This document shows, in pieces, positions 54,847 through 64,000 of a DNA stretch of 64,000 bases. How positions within the stretch are numbered: the stretch's first letter is position 1; each line of letters opens with the position of its first letter. The notes under the pieces were generated by a model. That model made no database searches, was not told the origin of the DNA, and worked only from the letters and a program-made list of their open reading frames with translations. A program made the position numbers and the translations under genes. Source of the stretch: Chondrinema litorale (lineage in GTDB: Bacteria > Bacteroidota > Bacteroidia > Cytophagales > Flammeovirgaceae); NCBI RefSeq assembly GCF_026250525.1, contig NZ_CP111056.1, positions 1-64,000 of the forward strand, read 5' to 3'.

Positions 54847-57450
54847 CTATTCTAGTTTACATCTTAATACTTTTAATCCAATTCCATCTATTTCTAAAGT
54901 CACAGAGTTGTTTTCCAAATTAGTTGCTTCATAAACTTTTTGAGCAGGATTATACCATTCCGCTTTAAAAGCTTGATCACCAAATATGGATTCCATTTTT
55001 AATTCTACCGACTCATTTAAAGCTTCAGTTGCATCTTGGAGAAAGATAAAATAAAAGCTATTATCTGTTCCTTTTGCAGTAAGTACATCTACTGATGGAT
55101 TTTTTATACCTACCATTTCTGGATGGAAAGAAAGTGAAACTGGCTCACCATAAATACTGCCTTCTTCAAAACCAAATGGCTGATGCGGGCCAACTTTGGC
55201 AGTCATAAATCCCGATGGAAAAGTGATTGCTCCATTGCTTCTGTATTCAGCTTCTGTTACCAAATAGTCCATAAGCCAACCAATCTGCCACCAAGCATGG
55301 TGCGGGAATCTACCAGAACCATTATTAAAGCTCTTCCAGTAATAAGAAGCCACACTGGTTTCAGAATTGACAAAGGCATCTCTGCCCCAAGCTGCTGCTC
55401 GGGCAACATTGGCAAAAAATGGATCTTTTGTGATCTGGGCAATTCTAAGAAAATAACCCGCATGCGAAGCCAATAGAATCGGGCCGGCTCCTGTGGCTGA
55501 ACCAATAGTACCACCATGCTCGAAGTTTAAACCGGCTTGTGTCACTTGCCAGTCTTTTAATTCTCTACCTTTTACTAACCTGTCTTTCTCTGTTGGTACC
55601 GGATGTGCATAAATCGAGGTAGTATACATTTCGGCAGTTTTTACCGCTCCATCCAAATATTTTTCATCGCCAGTAATTTCCCATAAATCCAACAAACCTT
55701 GACCAATCTGTGCAGTGGCAAAATCATTTACAAAGCGAACATCACCGCAAACGCCTAAGAAATGACCTTTTTCAACTGCATTCTCCAAAATCCAATCGGC
55801 CCCTTTTTGGGCTGCACTTAGGTATTTCTCATCACCTAAAATTCTATAAGCGGCAATTAATCCATAGAAAGTCGGTCTTACATCAGATAAATCGTTAAAT
55901 ACTGGTTTATCTGTTTTGTGGTCGTAACCAGCTACCCAATTTCCTTCGGGTTGTTGCCATTCTAAGAGTCGATCTGCACCGGCTCTAAACATACCTTTCA
56001 ATTCTTTATCCTCAGTTTCAAAAAGCAGAATATTACCTAAATCGCACAAAGTGTAATACATCAAACCTGTCGGCTCAATGTGGCTGCCCCACTCTTCTAC
56101 CCATCTGTCACTTTTCATTAAATAATACTGACCTCTTGCTGCACCGTAAAAAAAACCTTTGTTCGGTTCCTGTTGCATCATTTTAAAATTGCGAACCAAA
56201 GGCAGTCTCTTCTCTTTGAGTTCTTCGTTTCCGGTAAGTTCTGCCATCATCCACATAGCTCCAATGTCAGAATTTTTTATGGCATCTTTATCCGCCCCTA
56301 TCACAGTTCCCAAATAAGATTGTGCCCCTAATTTCACTCCTTGAAATACATCTTCTTGCCACATAGAAGTTTTATCATCTAGTGAGAAATCGAGCATCCT
56401 TTCCACTCTTCGACTTAAGGATTGTGTATTCTTTTTTATGGCTAGTTTATCTTTGGTTTGATAGATATCATCCATCGCATGTTTTAATGCTTCGAACCAT
56501 CCTTTTTGCGATAAGCTAATTCTGAATTGTGCCGTAATCTCATCACCGATTTTTAACTCTGCTTCTGAACTACTTAACAAGGGTACATACGCTGTAGGGC
56601 TTAATTCTCCAGAACGATTCATGTGCGAAAAACCAGTTCTATTATTGTTATGTGTACTTTCATCTCCATCTTTTGCCCAAGGGTGTCTTGACTGACCGGG
56701 CTCCAAAATCACACTTAAAGTTGATTTTTGCTTGTTTGTGATAAATGCTGAAGGAGTTGTAATGGTTTTATCTTGACATATATATGGAATCTCTGGTAAA
56801 CCTTGTGCATAACCCAGTGACAATATTAAATCAGGATTTAAACTATTGCCTTGGTAGTAGCCGGGAACAATTCCCCATTCCAGTTCTGATGTTGGTAAAG
56901 TCGCAATAGTTGGTGATGCCAAAGAAAACCAGCCAGCTTGCTTTGCTGTCAGCTTCATGTTTATCAAAATATCTTCAGGAAAATCGGTAGCAGGTTTCCA
57001 TTCGGCTTCCACTTTTGCCAAATCGGTTTCTTTAGAAAACACCAAACTTCCTTCTTTCTTTTCCATTGTTTCTGGATAGAAAGAAACCTCTTCTCCGGCT
57101 GTGTTCATGGCAACAGGACTTACCACACTTTTCCATTTGTTAAACAAGTAGGTAAATTCTTCTCCGGGAAATTGCTTTCCGGCATTGTCATACATAATGG
57201 TATCAGACACGGTTTTTGGCTTCTCCTTCGCATACAGGAAAGTGTATTTTCCAGAAGAACTCCCGAAGGCAGAAGCCTGCCCGGGAGTATCTTTCCATGC
57301 AATATTTGATAAATGCCATCCGTCATTTTGCTGATCCCAGTCTAGCACTACCAAAGCAGATTCAAGCTGGTTCTTCTCTTTGCATGATGAAATGAAAAAG
57401 AATATAAGTATTACAAGTATGAAGTATTTTCCTGAAGTTAATTTTTGCAT
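54847..57450 (-). CDS. Large lipoprotein with alpha/alpha-toroid domain, putative glycan-active enzyme
   Basis: An 867-residue lipoprotein (signal ending FFFISSCKEK, Cys at 23). The N-terminal 330 residues are beta-rich. From about 340 to 720 it is an alpha/alpha barrel with recurring helix pairs (LIAAYRILGDEKYLSAAQKG, LLDLWEITGDEKYLDGAVKT), as in six-hairpin glycosidases and uronyl hydrolases. A C-terminal beta-sandwich follows. Acidic and aromatic residues in DRWVEEWGSHIEPTGLMYY and FPHHAWWQIGWLMDYL could line an active site. I cannot assign a CAZy family. Context between SusD and a sulfatase argues for action on the same polysaccharide. Confidence 0.7.
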   Translation of the reverse strand: MQKLTSGKYFILVILIFFFISSCKEKNQLESALVVLDWDQQNDGWHLSNIAWKDTPGQASAFGSSSGKYTFLYAKEKPKTVSDTIMYDNAGKQFPGEEFTYLFNKWKSVVSPVAMNTAGEEVSFYPETMEKKEGSLVFSKETDLAKVEAEWKPATDFPEDILINMKLTAKQAGWFSLASPTIATLPTSELEWGIVPGYYQGNSLNPDLILSLGYAQGLPEIPYICQDKTITTPSAFITNKQKSTLSVILEPGQSRHPWAKDGDESTHNNNRTGFSHMNRSGELSPTAYVPLLSSSEAELKIGDEITAQFRISLSQKGWFEALKHAMDDIYQTKDKLAIKKNTQSLSRRVERMLDFSLDDKTSMWQEDVFQGVKLGAQSYLGTVIGADKDAIKNSDIGAMWMMAELTGNEELKEKRLPLVRNFKMMQQEPNKGFFYGAARGQYYLMKSDRWVEEWGSHIEPTGLMYYTLCDLGNILLFETEDKELKGMFRAGADRLLEWQQPEGNWVAGYDHKTDKPVFNDLSDVRPTFYGLIAAYRILGDEKYLSAAQKGADWILENAVEKGHFLGVCGDVRFVNDFATAQIGQGLLDLWEITGDEKYLDGAVKTAEMYTTSIYAHPVPTEKDRLVKGRELKDWQVTQAGLNFEHGGTIGSATGAGPILLASHAGYFLRIAQITKDPFFANVARAAAWGRDAFVNSETSVASYYWKSFNNGSGRFPHHAWWQIGWLMDYLVTEAEYRSNGAITFPSGFMTAKVGPHQPFGFEEGSIYGEPVSLSFHPEMVGIKNPSVDVLTAKGTDNSFYFIFLQDATEALNESVELKMESIFGDQAFKAEWYNPAQKVYEATNLENNSVTLEIDGIGLKVLRCKLE

Positions 57451-57501
57451 CGCTGAGTTTATAAATTCATTCCTATATCATTTTGCTAATCCAATTATCG
57501 A

Positions 57502-59235
57502 TTAATATCCTCCGGGATTTTGCTCAAGCGTAGTTCCATTACCTGCATAAGTGTCAATTTCAGATTGTGGAATTGGCAGCAAATAATCTCTCGGATTAGT
57601 AAATATTCTATTCTGTGCATTTGGGAAGCGAGCATCCGTATTTAAATCATACTGGCTTTCAATACCGCTGTAAGAAACAAAACCGTCTTCATCAATCTGA
57701 GGAACCATTGTAGCATTTGCTTCATCCAAGATTCTTCCGTATAGTGTAACTGGCATCACTTTTTCCGCAATTTCCCAACGTCTAATATCGAACAAGCGGA
57801 AACCTTCATTTGCCAACTCTACCTTTCTTTCCCTTTTTATAATTGTTCTCAGCGCACTCTGGTCTGTAGTAGTGATTGCAGGATAATTTGCTACATCGGC
57901 CACATCAACTCCATAAGCTCTGGCTCTTACTTGATTGATCGCATCAAGCACTGTATTATCAATATCATTGGCTTCAATTTTAGCTTCAGCATAGATTAAC
58001 AATACTTCTGCATAGCGCATTAAGATAAAATCTTGCTCACTCCAAACTTGGTTTTCAAGTTGCGCAGCTTCATCGGTATATTTCTTCCATAAGTATCCGC
58101 AGAATGCAGCTGGCCAGATTACTGTTCTCGAATCATTATTAGAACCTCCCGAAGTTCCATTGGCTAAAGTTAGCGTTAGGCTATCTGGATGACTTTCGAA
58201 AATGAGTCCTGCCCATTCGCTTTGTGGTGTTATGATAGAAGCTTTTAACCTTGGATCGCGATTTTCGAACGGCTGAGTTGGATCGTAAACTACTGACTCA
58301 TCAATTGGTAAACCATCGGTAGCTTCGTAGCTATCTATCATAGATTGTGTGGGCACAACTGTACTGTAAGCCCCTCTATTTCTTGATCCTTGTGCTCTTG
58401 GAAATTGAGTAGTTCTATATCCATCTGCAAATGGCATTCTAAGCATAATCTCTGAAGAATACTCTCCTGCTGGTGTAAACAACTCTTCATAGTCTGAGTG
58501 CAATGGGAAATTACCATGATCTATTACCGTTTTAGCCATTGTCGCTGCTTCGGTAAATCTTTCATTGTATAATGCAATTCGAGCATAAAGTGCCGCAGCA
58601 AAATCGGCAGATACTCTACCCGCTTCAGATGGAGTTTCAGGCAAGAATTGAATCGATGCTTCTAAATCTGATAACATATTATCAACCACTTCGCTTTTAG
58701 CTACTCTTGGTAATAAAGCATCTTCCACCGAAACAGCCAATGCTTCTGTATAAGGAACATCACCAAATAGCTCAGTAAGATAATGGTAATAATAAGCTCT
58801 TAAAACCATTGCTTCAGATTTAATTTCATTCAATCTATCTTCACTTACTAAATCAGCAGCTCTATCTAGGTTATTAATGAGGTTATTTGCTCTGCCTATT
58901 CCCTGATACAAAAAGGTATACACTGAAGAAAAACCACCAGTTGATGCTGAATGAGATCCTGCTCCTAACTCATCGAAACCAAGATAGCCACCTCTTACCA
59001 ATCCAATATCAGTAGCAGCATTATCCATATTTACTTGTACTGGTAAACCATAACCACCTGTCCAAACCAATGAATTATACACTCCGGTAAGTGCTAAATT
59101 AAGTTCTTGTTCATTGGAGAAAAAAGTAGCATCTGTTGGCTCAGTTAAAGATTCCAGATCGAGAATTTGATCGTTACAAGACACAAATGTGAATAGCAGT
59201 GTAAGTAATGATAATATATATATTTTCTTTTTCAT
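57502..59235 (-). CDS. SusD/RagB-family nutrient-binding lipoprotein (second pair)
   Basis: A 577-residue lipoprotein with signal MKKKIYILSLLTLLFTFVSC (Cys at 20). The SusD N-terminal half (EAMVLRAYYYHYLTELFGDV, VSADFAAALYARIALYNERF) and C-terminal RagB region (LMRYAEVLLIYAEAKIEAND, LANEGFRLFDIRRWEIAEKV, YLLPIPQSEIDTY) are all present. It is the ligand-binding lid of the SusC partner encoded 23 bases upstream. Placement before a sulfatase and GH2 suggests a sulfated, beta-linked glycan. Confidence 0.95.
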   Translation of the reverse strand: MKKKIYILSLLTLLFTFVSCNDQILDLESLTEPTDATFFSNEQELNLALTGVYNSLVWTGGYGLPVQVNMDNAATDIGLVRGGYLGFDELGAGSHSASTGGFSSVYTFLYQGIGRANNLINNLDRAADLVSEDRLNEIKSEAMVLRAYYYHYLTELFGDVPYTEALAVSVEDALLPRVAKSEVVDNMLSDLEASIQFLPETPSEAGRVSADFAAALYARIALYNERFTEAATMAKTVIDHGNFPLHSDYEELFTPAGEYSSEIMLRMPFADGYRTTQFPRAQGSRNRGAYSTVVPTQSMIDSYEATDGLPIDESVVYDPTQPFENRDPRLKASIITPQSEWAGLIFESHPDSLTLTLANGTSGGSNNDSRTVIWPAAFCGYLWKKYTDEAAQLENQVWSEQDFILMRYAEVLLIYAEAKIEANDIDNTVLDAINQVRARAYGVDVADVANYPAITTTDQSALRTIIKRERKVELANEGFRLFDIRRWEIAEKVMPVTLYGRILDEANATMVPQIDEDGFVSYSGIESQYDLNTDARFPNAQNRIFTNPRDYLLPIPQSEIDTYAGNGTTLEQNPGGY

Positions 59236-59258
59236 GATATTTCATATTTACTTATTCA

Positions 59259-62200
59259 TTAAAAAGTAGCATTTACACCCATTGTGTAAGAAGTTACAAT
59301 TGGATACATTGCTCCAGAAGAACCATTTGGTGTAAGTGGATTCATACCATCAGGTAGTTTGTTAAAGTTGAAGAGGTTTTGTCCGGCAAAGAAAACTCTG
59401 AGGTTTCTTAAATGGATATTGTCTAAAACTGGTTGCGGCAATGTATAACCTAAGGTTACATTTCTCAGTGAAAGGTAAGCTGCATTAAAAATCCAAGTGC
59501 TACTTGCTCTTGCATCGTTACTACCAGCACTGGTGGCAATTAAAACTGGATATTGTGCATCTGTTCTTTCTGGTGTCCAAGTTTCTTCTACATGCCATTT
59601 CTGTACTTTACCTGCATTGAATAATGCCCATGCTACATCACCTTGTAAAAATACATCTCTTTTGCCCACACCTTGGAAAGCGATTGACAAATCGAAGCCT
59701 TTGTACTCTGCTGAAAGATTAAGCGCATAAGTTAAACGAGGGAAAGGGTTACCTAAAATTACTCTGTCGTCTGCATTAATTACACCATCAGCCGCATCTG
59801 CTATGCCATCGCCATCGGTGTCTACTGTTAATTGATCGCGATAACGGATGTTACCCGGCTGCAAAGAACCAAACTGTGCAGGAGCATCGCTAATTTCGTC
59901 TTCGCTTTGGAATAAGCCTTGTGTTTCGTAACCGTAAATGCTACCCATTGGGCTGCCTACTTCAATAATAGAGTTACCACTAATAATCGGACCTACACCT
60001 GCCAAATCTGTTACTTCGTTTTGCACATCAGATGCATTCAGTTTTACACTATAAGAAAACTCACCTCTGGTTTCTTGCCAACCCAATGATAAATCCCAAC
60101 CTTTGTTCTCCATGTTACCTGCATTTTGGATAGATGGTTGAAGCCCAACTACAGCAGGTATTGGTAATTCCAACAAAATATCTTTGGTTTTACGGATGTA
60201 GTAATCTGCTGAGAAAGTTAATTTATTAGAGAAGAATCCGGCATCTATACCAATGTTGCTAGTCTCTGTAACTTCCCATTTAATGTTTCTATTTGCTAGC
60301 ACATTTTGTGTAGCTCCTGTCGCCATTACTCCACCAAATATAAAATTGCTACCACCTAAAGCTATATTAGATGCGTAAGGAAAATCACTACCAATCTGTT
60401 GGTTACCCAATTGTCCCCAAGATGCTCTCAGTTTTAAATTATTCATGAAATCAACTCCGCTAAAGAAGGCCTCATCCGATATTCTCCAACCGGCAGAAAA
60501 TGAAGGGAAAACTGATACTCTGTTTTCAGGTGCAAATCTTGAAGAAGCATCTCTTCTCACATTGGCTTCAAACAGGTATTTACCTTTAAAAGCATAGCTA
60601 AATCTACCAAACACAGAAGATAAACCTGAATGTGTAGAGCTACCATTATTAAGTGCACTTTCTGCAGAACCAGCATCTAGCTCTTGATATTCTTGAATGA
60701 TAAAATCATATCTGGAAGCACCGAATGATGTGTATTTAGATTTAATAAATTCGTATCCACCTAAAACTGAGAAATCGTGTTCTCCTAATGTTTTTGTATA
60801 AGATGCCAAAGCGTTAAAGTTATCTTCGAACCATCTTAGGTTTGCCTCTCCTAATCTGTTTCTGTTAGGATAAGTTCTGGTTGTTTTAGCATCCCAATCG
60901 ATATAAGTGGTATAAGACTTTAAGAAGTTTTTTCTGAATTGATCCCTGTGTTCAGGAGAATACATCATACTTAAAGTAAGGCCTTTAACTGGTCTGTAGT
61001 TAACTTTAACTAAACCTCTAAAATAGTTGTCTTCTGTTTTGTTTTGCCCTCCATCGTGAGCAGCAGCAATTGGGTTTTGTCCACCCCAGCCATCACCCCA
61101 AGAACCATCAGAATGATAGGCTACTTGTGTAGGATCTACTCTATAAGCTTGTCTGAAAATTTCTGCTAGTCCTGCACTTGGTGATGCTGTTAACTCTTTT
61201 CTAAAATTGACATCAAAATTCATATCAATCTTATCATTAAATTTAAAGTCTGAGTTAAAGCGACCATTGTAACGCTTAAAGGTATAGTTCACCACATTTG
61301 CTCCTTGATCTGTATAAGCTAGCGAAGCCAACACTTTAGACTTTTCTGTACCTCCGTTAACACTTACATTATGGTACTGCTGGAAACCATTTTCTGAAAA
61401 CAGTAAATCTAGCCAATCGGTATCTGGATAAAGGTCTGGATTGCTTGACATATTGGCTGCGTAATTATCAATTACTGCTTGATCTGTATTAGTGATTCTC
61501 AAAAAGTCGAGTGCTCCAACATACTCTGGTACATCAGCGATTTTCTGGACACCGAGGTAGTTATTATAGCTTACGGTAAACTCACCAGATTTCCCTCTAC
61601 GGGTTGTTACGAGAATAACACCATTAGATGCACGCGAACCATAAATGGCAGCAGCGGCAGCATCTTTCAATACAGAAATACTCTCAATATCATTCGGGTC
61701 GATACCATTGATGTCTCCGGCAACTCCATCTATCAAGATTAATGGATCGTTTGAAGCTTCTAGAGAACCCACTCCCCTAATTCTTAAGGTTGCTTGGTCG
61801 CCACCGGGTTGACCACTAGATTGAATTGCTGTTAAACCCGGCGATAAACCTACTAAAGCTTGCGAAGTTTGGAAAACGGGTTGTTTCACCAATTCTTTGC
61901 TGCCAATGGTTTCAACTGCTCCGGTAAGGTTTACTTTCTTTTGCTCTCCATAACCAATTACCACAACTTCTTCTAATTGATCGAGATCGGTTTCTAAAGA
62001 AACATTTATACTAGTCTGATTTTCAACTGTAATTTCTTTGGTTACATATCCGATATAACTCAATGACAATATATCTCCCTGACTCACTTGCAGTGAAAAA
62101 TTACCATCGAAATCGGTGGTGGTTCCAGTAGTTGTTCCTTTTATCAAGATACTTACTCCTGGTAAAGGTAGTCCGTCTTCTTCAGCAGTAACTACCCCTT

Positions 62201-62267
62201 TAATCTGCTGTTGACCGAATGCCAGCGTTGCTGACAAAATCAGCATAATAGTTAGAATTCTTTTCAT
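59259..62267 (-). CDS. SusC/RagA-family TonB-dependent transporter (second pair)
   Basis: A transporter of 1002 residues with signal peptide (LTIMLILSATLAFGQQ), carboxypeptidase-regulatory-like domain (IKGVVTAEEDGLPLPGVSIL), plug (LEEVVVIGYGEQKKVNLTGA) and outer membrane barrel ending TSYTMGVNATF. It is a separate subtype from the first SusC in the window: the N-terminal domains match in outline, but the barrels differ. It lies 40 bases downstream of the FAD oxidoreductase gene, so the operon begins further right, beyond the window. Confidence 0.95.
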   Translation of the reverse strand: MKRILTIMLILSATLAFGQQQIKGVVTAEEDGLPLPGVSILIKGTTTGTTTDFDGNFSLQVSQGDILSLSYIGYVTKEITVENQTSINVSLETDLDQLEEVVVIGYGEQKKVNLTGAVETIGSKELVKQPVFQTSQALVGLSPGLTAIQSSGQPGGDQATLRIRGVGSLEASNDPLILIDGVAGDINGIDPNDIESISVLKDAAAAAIYGSRASNGVILVTTRRGKSGEFTVSYNNYLGVQKIADVPEYVGALDFLRITNTDQAVIDNYAANMSSNPDLYPDTDWLDLLFSENGFQQYHNVSVNGGTEKSKVLASLAYTDQGANVVNYTFKRYNGRFNSDFKFNDKIDMNFDVNFRKELTASPSAGLAEIFRQAYRVDPTQVAYHSDGSWGDGWGGQNPIAAAHDGGQNKTEDNYFRGLVKVNYRPVKGLTLSMMYSPEHRDQFRKNFLKSYTTYIDWDAKTTRTYPNRNRLGEANLRWFEDNFNALASYTKTLGEHDFSVLGGYEFIKSKYTSFGASRYDFIIQEYQELDAGSAESALNNGSSTHSGLSSVFGRFSYAFKGKYLFEANVRRDASSRFAPENRVSVFPSFSAGWRISDEAFFSGVDFMNNLKLRASWGQLGNQQIGSDFPYASNIALGGSNFIFGGVMATGATQNVLANRNIKWEVTETSNIGIDAGFFSNKLTFSADYYIRKTKDILLELPIPAVVGLQPSIQNAGNMENKGWDLSLGWQETRGEFSYSVKLNASDVQNEVTDLAGVGPIISGNSIIEVGSPMGSIYGYETQGLFQSEDEISDAPAQFGSLQPGNIRYRDQLTVDTDGDGIADAADGVINADDRVILGNPFPRLTYALNLSAEYKGFDLSIAFQGVGKRDVFLQGDVAWALFNAGKVQKWHVEETWTPERTDAQYPVLIATSAGSNDARASSTWIFNAAYLSLRNVTLGYTLPQPVLDNIHLRNLRVFFAGQNLFNFNKLPDGMNPLTPNGSSGAMYPIVTSYTMGVNATF

Positions 62268-62307
62268 TTCACATATTTTTTACAATTAATATTATTGTTG
62301 TTAGTGC

Positions 62308-64000
62308 TTAGCTGATCACTACTTCAAATAAGGCAGCAGGTATTTCTGATGACGGATGTGCTATTTGAAGTTCTATCTGACTGGTGACTAGTGGTTGCTT
62401 AAAATTGATTGTATTGATAGTCTGGTAATTTCCTTTTTTGTCTATGATGATTTTTGCAGATTTCTCAGTAAGTGTTGCTACTTCTTCTGAGTGATACTGC
62501 ATATTGGTGGTTATTTCTAGTTTTTCTGATTGCTCACTTTCGTTTTGCACTGCACTAATTCTGTAATCTTTAATGCAGAATGGAATCATGTCTTCGGGAT
62601 GTCCCATTAAAGAAGATTCTAAGGGATGATCGAAATCGTTGTCAAAAAACAAGCGTATCTGGCGAATCTCTTTTGGTGTATCCCATTTGAATTTTAAAAC
62701 AGGATTTGCATCATCTAAAGAAGCAGCCCAAGCATTGGTTTTTGTTTCTGGTCTTACTTTCCCATTTCTTAAATAATCTGGATGATATAGCTTTAAAGGT
62801 TCTTGTAAAACCATTGCTAAATTATGTCCGGCAGGTCTTCTTTCTGGTGTCCAGAATTCAAAAGTATCTATGCCTAAACCTTCTTCTGGTTCTTGTTTAC
62901 CTAAGTTTGAAACTGCTTTGTTAAACTTGTTGAAAACACTGAGCAGACCCGTCATTCTAGTTAATGAACTCCTTATCTCTACTTGCTCATTTTCCCTAAA
63001 AAGCAAAAAGACATATTGGTCTACATTTAGGTTTGTAGTAAAATCTAACTCAATAAATTGCTCTCCTTTTTCTAGGTAAATGGTTTTCTCATGCAGTAAC
63101 ATATCTGGTGTGAAATTTCCCAAACGTTGACTGGCTTGCAATTCCACATGAATGTAGGTATCTGTTTGAGCACGTAATTGCAGTTTTGCTTTTAAACGTT
63201 CACCGCTTCTAATTGGCAATAACTGAGCAGCTCCTTGTTTAAGAGAAATCCAAGGACCATTAAAAGGTAGTTCATTTAGCTTATAGGTACTCGAAGCTTC
63301 GATAACAGCAGAAGTAAGTAAGTTCTTAGATTCAGGTATTCTTGTGTGAGGAATACTCTGCCCTGCCAAATTCAATTTGCTTTGCAACTCCGCCATTAAA
63401 GTCGGATTTGAAAGTTCTCTTGGCAATAGTTCTTTCTTTGCGCATAGTACTGCTGCCATACCTACAGCTTGCGAACCATGAGCACAAGTGGCCATCACCC
63501 TTGAAGAACCAAAAGCTACATGCGAAGCACTAATGATTCTACCTGCCAAAAACAAGTTTTCAATTTCGCTACTATAATAACAACGATATGGAATTCCATA
63601 AACTCCTTTACTATGCCACTGATTACAGCTCATTTTTTCACTGTAAACCCCATCAGCCGGGTGCAAATCCAAAGACCAACCACCATAAGCCACTAAGTCT
63701 GGATGCTGGCGTTGTTCAACCACATCTGCTTGTTTAAGTATATAATCTCCTTCGAATCGGCGACTCTCACGCTTACCGGGAATTGTACCTACCCATTCGA
63801 GGGTTAAGGTCTCTGCTTCTGGAAACTCTCCACTGTTTTTTACATAATCCCAAATGCCATAGATAACCTTCCAAAGTTCCCATTTAATATCTTCTGATTG
63901 ATGCACTGTATCGAGTCTGCCGCCATACTCTACCCACCAAAGTCTGCAACCATCGTCTTGCACTTGGTAGTTGCGCATTCTCGGTAACTCTCCAATATTT
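62308..64000 (-). CDS. FAD-dependent oxidoreductase, C-terminal part (gene continues past the window)
   Basis: The frame is open at the right edge, so the N-terminal FAD-binding motif is not visible. The visible part matches the C-terminal half of the paralog at 48758-50575: LEWVGTIPGKRESRRFEGDY corresponds to VSYLVGKRESRRLVGDHIYN, and IENLFLAGRIISASHVAFGS to NNLFMAGRCFSCTHIGLGG. After about 200 visible residues it carries an extra 350-residue beta-rich tail (STYKLNELPFNGPWISL onward), possibly binding modules, which the paralog lacks. It is the most upstream gene seen of the sulfated-glycan operon. Confidence 0.85.
   Translation of the reverse strand, partial: NIGELPRMRNYQVQDDGCRLWWVEYGGRLDTVHQSEDIKWELWKVIYGIWDYVKNSGEFPEAETLTLEWVGTIPGKRESRRFEGDYILKQADVVEQRQHPDLVAYGGWSLDLHPADGVYSEKMSCNQWHSKGVYGIPYRCYYSSEIENLFLAGRIISASHVAFGSSRVMATCAHGSQAVGMAAVLCAKKELLPRELSNPTLMAELQSKLNLAGQSIPHTRIPESKNLLTSAVIEASSTYKLNELPFNGPWISLKQGAAQLLPIRSGERLKAKLQLRAQTDTYIHVELQASQRLGNFTPDMLLHEKTIYLEKGEQFIELDFTTNLNVDQYVFLLFRENEQVEIRSSLTRMTGLLSVFNKFNKAVSNLGKQEPEEGLGIDTFEFWTPERRPAGHNLAMVLQEPLKLYHPDYLRNGKVRPETKTNAWAASLDDANPVLKFKWDTPKEIRQIRLFFDNDFDHPLESSLMGHPEDMIPFCIKDYRISAVQNESEQSEKLEITTNMQYHSEEVATLTEKSAKIIIDKKGNYQTINTINFKQPLVTSQIELQIAHPSSEIPAALFEVVIS

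Noticed and set aside
1..64000. CRISPR arrays, tRNA or rRNA genes
   Set aside because: No regularly spaced repeats and no cloverleaf or rRNA-like stretches were found on either strand by reading; small RNAs cannot be excluded without RNA data.

Overview
The window is AT-rich, and its gene content points to a marine, polysaccharide-degrading member of the Bacteroidota, most likely a Cytophagales/Flammeovirgaceae-type organism. The evidence is two SusC/SusD pairs, a type IX secretion C-terminal sorting domain, many lipoproteins, several sulfatases, little Shine-Dalgarno signal and TAnnTTTG-like promoter boxes. The genus-level placement is inference. No rRNA, tRNA or CRISPR array was seen.

Region 1 (1-9136) is accessory DNA. 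It begins inside a broken IS91-type transposase and ends with an IS3-family element (7873-9136) that carries a nonsense-mutated orfA. Between them lie small minus-strand genes typical of orphan immunity islands: a SUKH (SMI1/KNR4) gene broken by one TAA, a HEAT-repeat protein, an intact SUKH protein, a PH-like membrane protein, a lipoprotein, a protein with an internally duplicated domain, and a decayed secreted ORF. No toxin gene is visible.

Region 2 (9137-16008) holds an unrecognised secreted protein. It is followed by a translationally coupled pair: a membrane-anchored XRE regulator and a CPBP intramembrane protease. Next come a HAMP-GAF-coiled-coil sensor with no output domain and an orphan methyl-accepting chemotaxis protein.

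Region 3 (16009-29690) carries a short sugar-modification cluster (Gfo/Idh/MocA oxidoreductase; S1 sulfatase plus SASA acetylesterase), a membrane M48 protease, a DUF1593 lipoprotein, and an RND tripartite efflux operon (adaptor, pump, NodT-type outer membrane factor).

Region 4 (30292-39687) looks like a uronide-utilisation block. A sodium:solute symporter overlaps a GH28 gene that lacks a signal peptide, and both are divergent from an FCD-type GntR regulator. A SusC/SusD pair follows.

Region 5 (40005-47736) encodes surface proteins: a 1152-residue type IX cargo built of repeated LRR and CBM6-like blocks, and a cluster of two paralogous outer-membrane beta-barrel proteins (one frameshifted in an A-run) around a TIG/Kelch lipoprotein.

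Region 6 (47900-64000, running off the right edge) is a compact minus-strand polysaccharide-utilisation operon. In transcription order it encodes a FAD-dependent oxidoreductase (partial), SusC, SusD, an alpha/alpha-toroid lipoprotein, a sulfatase, a GH2 glycosidase, a second exported FAD oxidoreductase, and a small exported protein with an FMN-attachment-like TGAT motif. Together these would bind, desulfate, hydrolyse and possibly oxidise a sulfated glycan at the cell surface.
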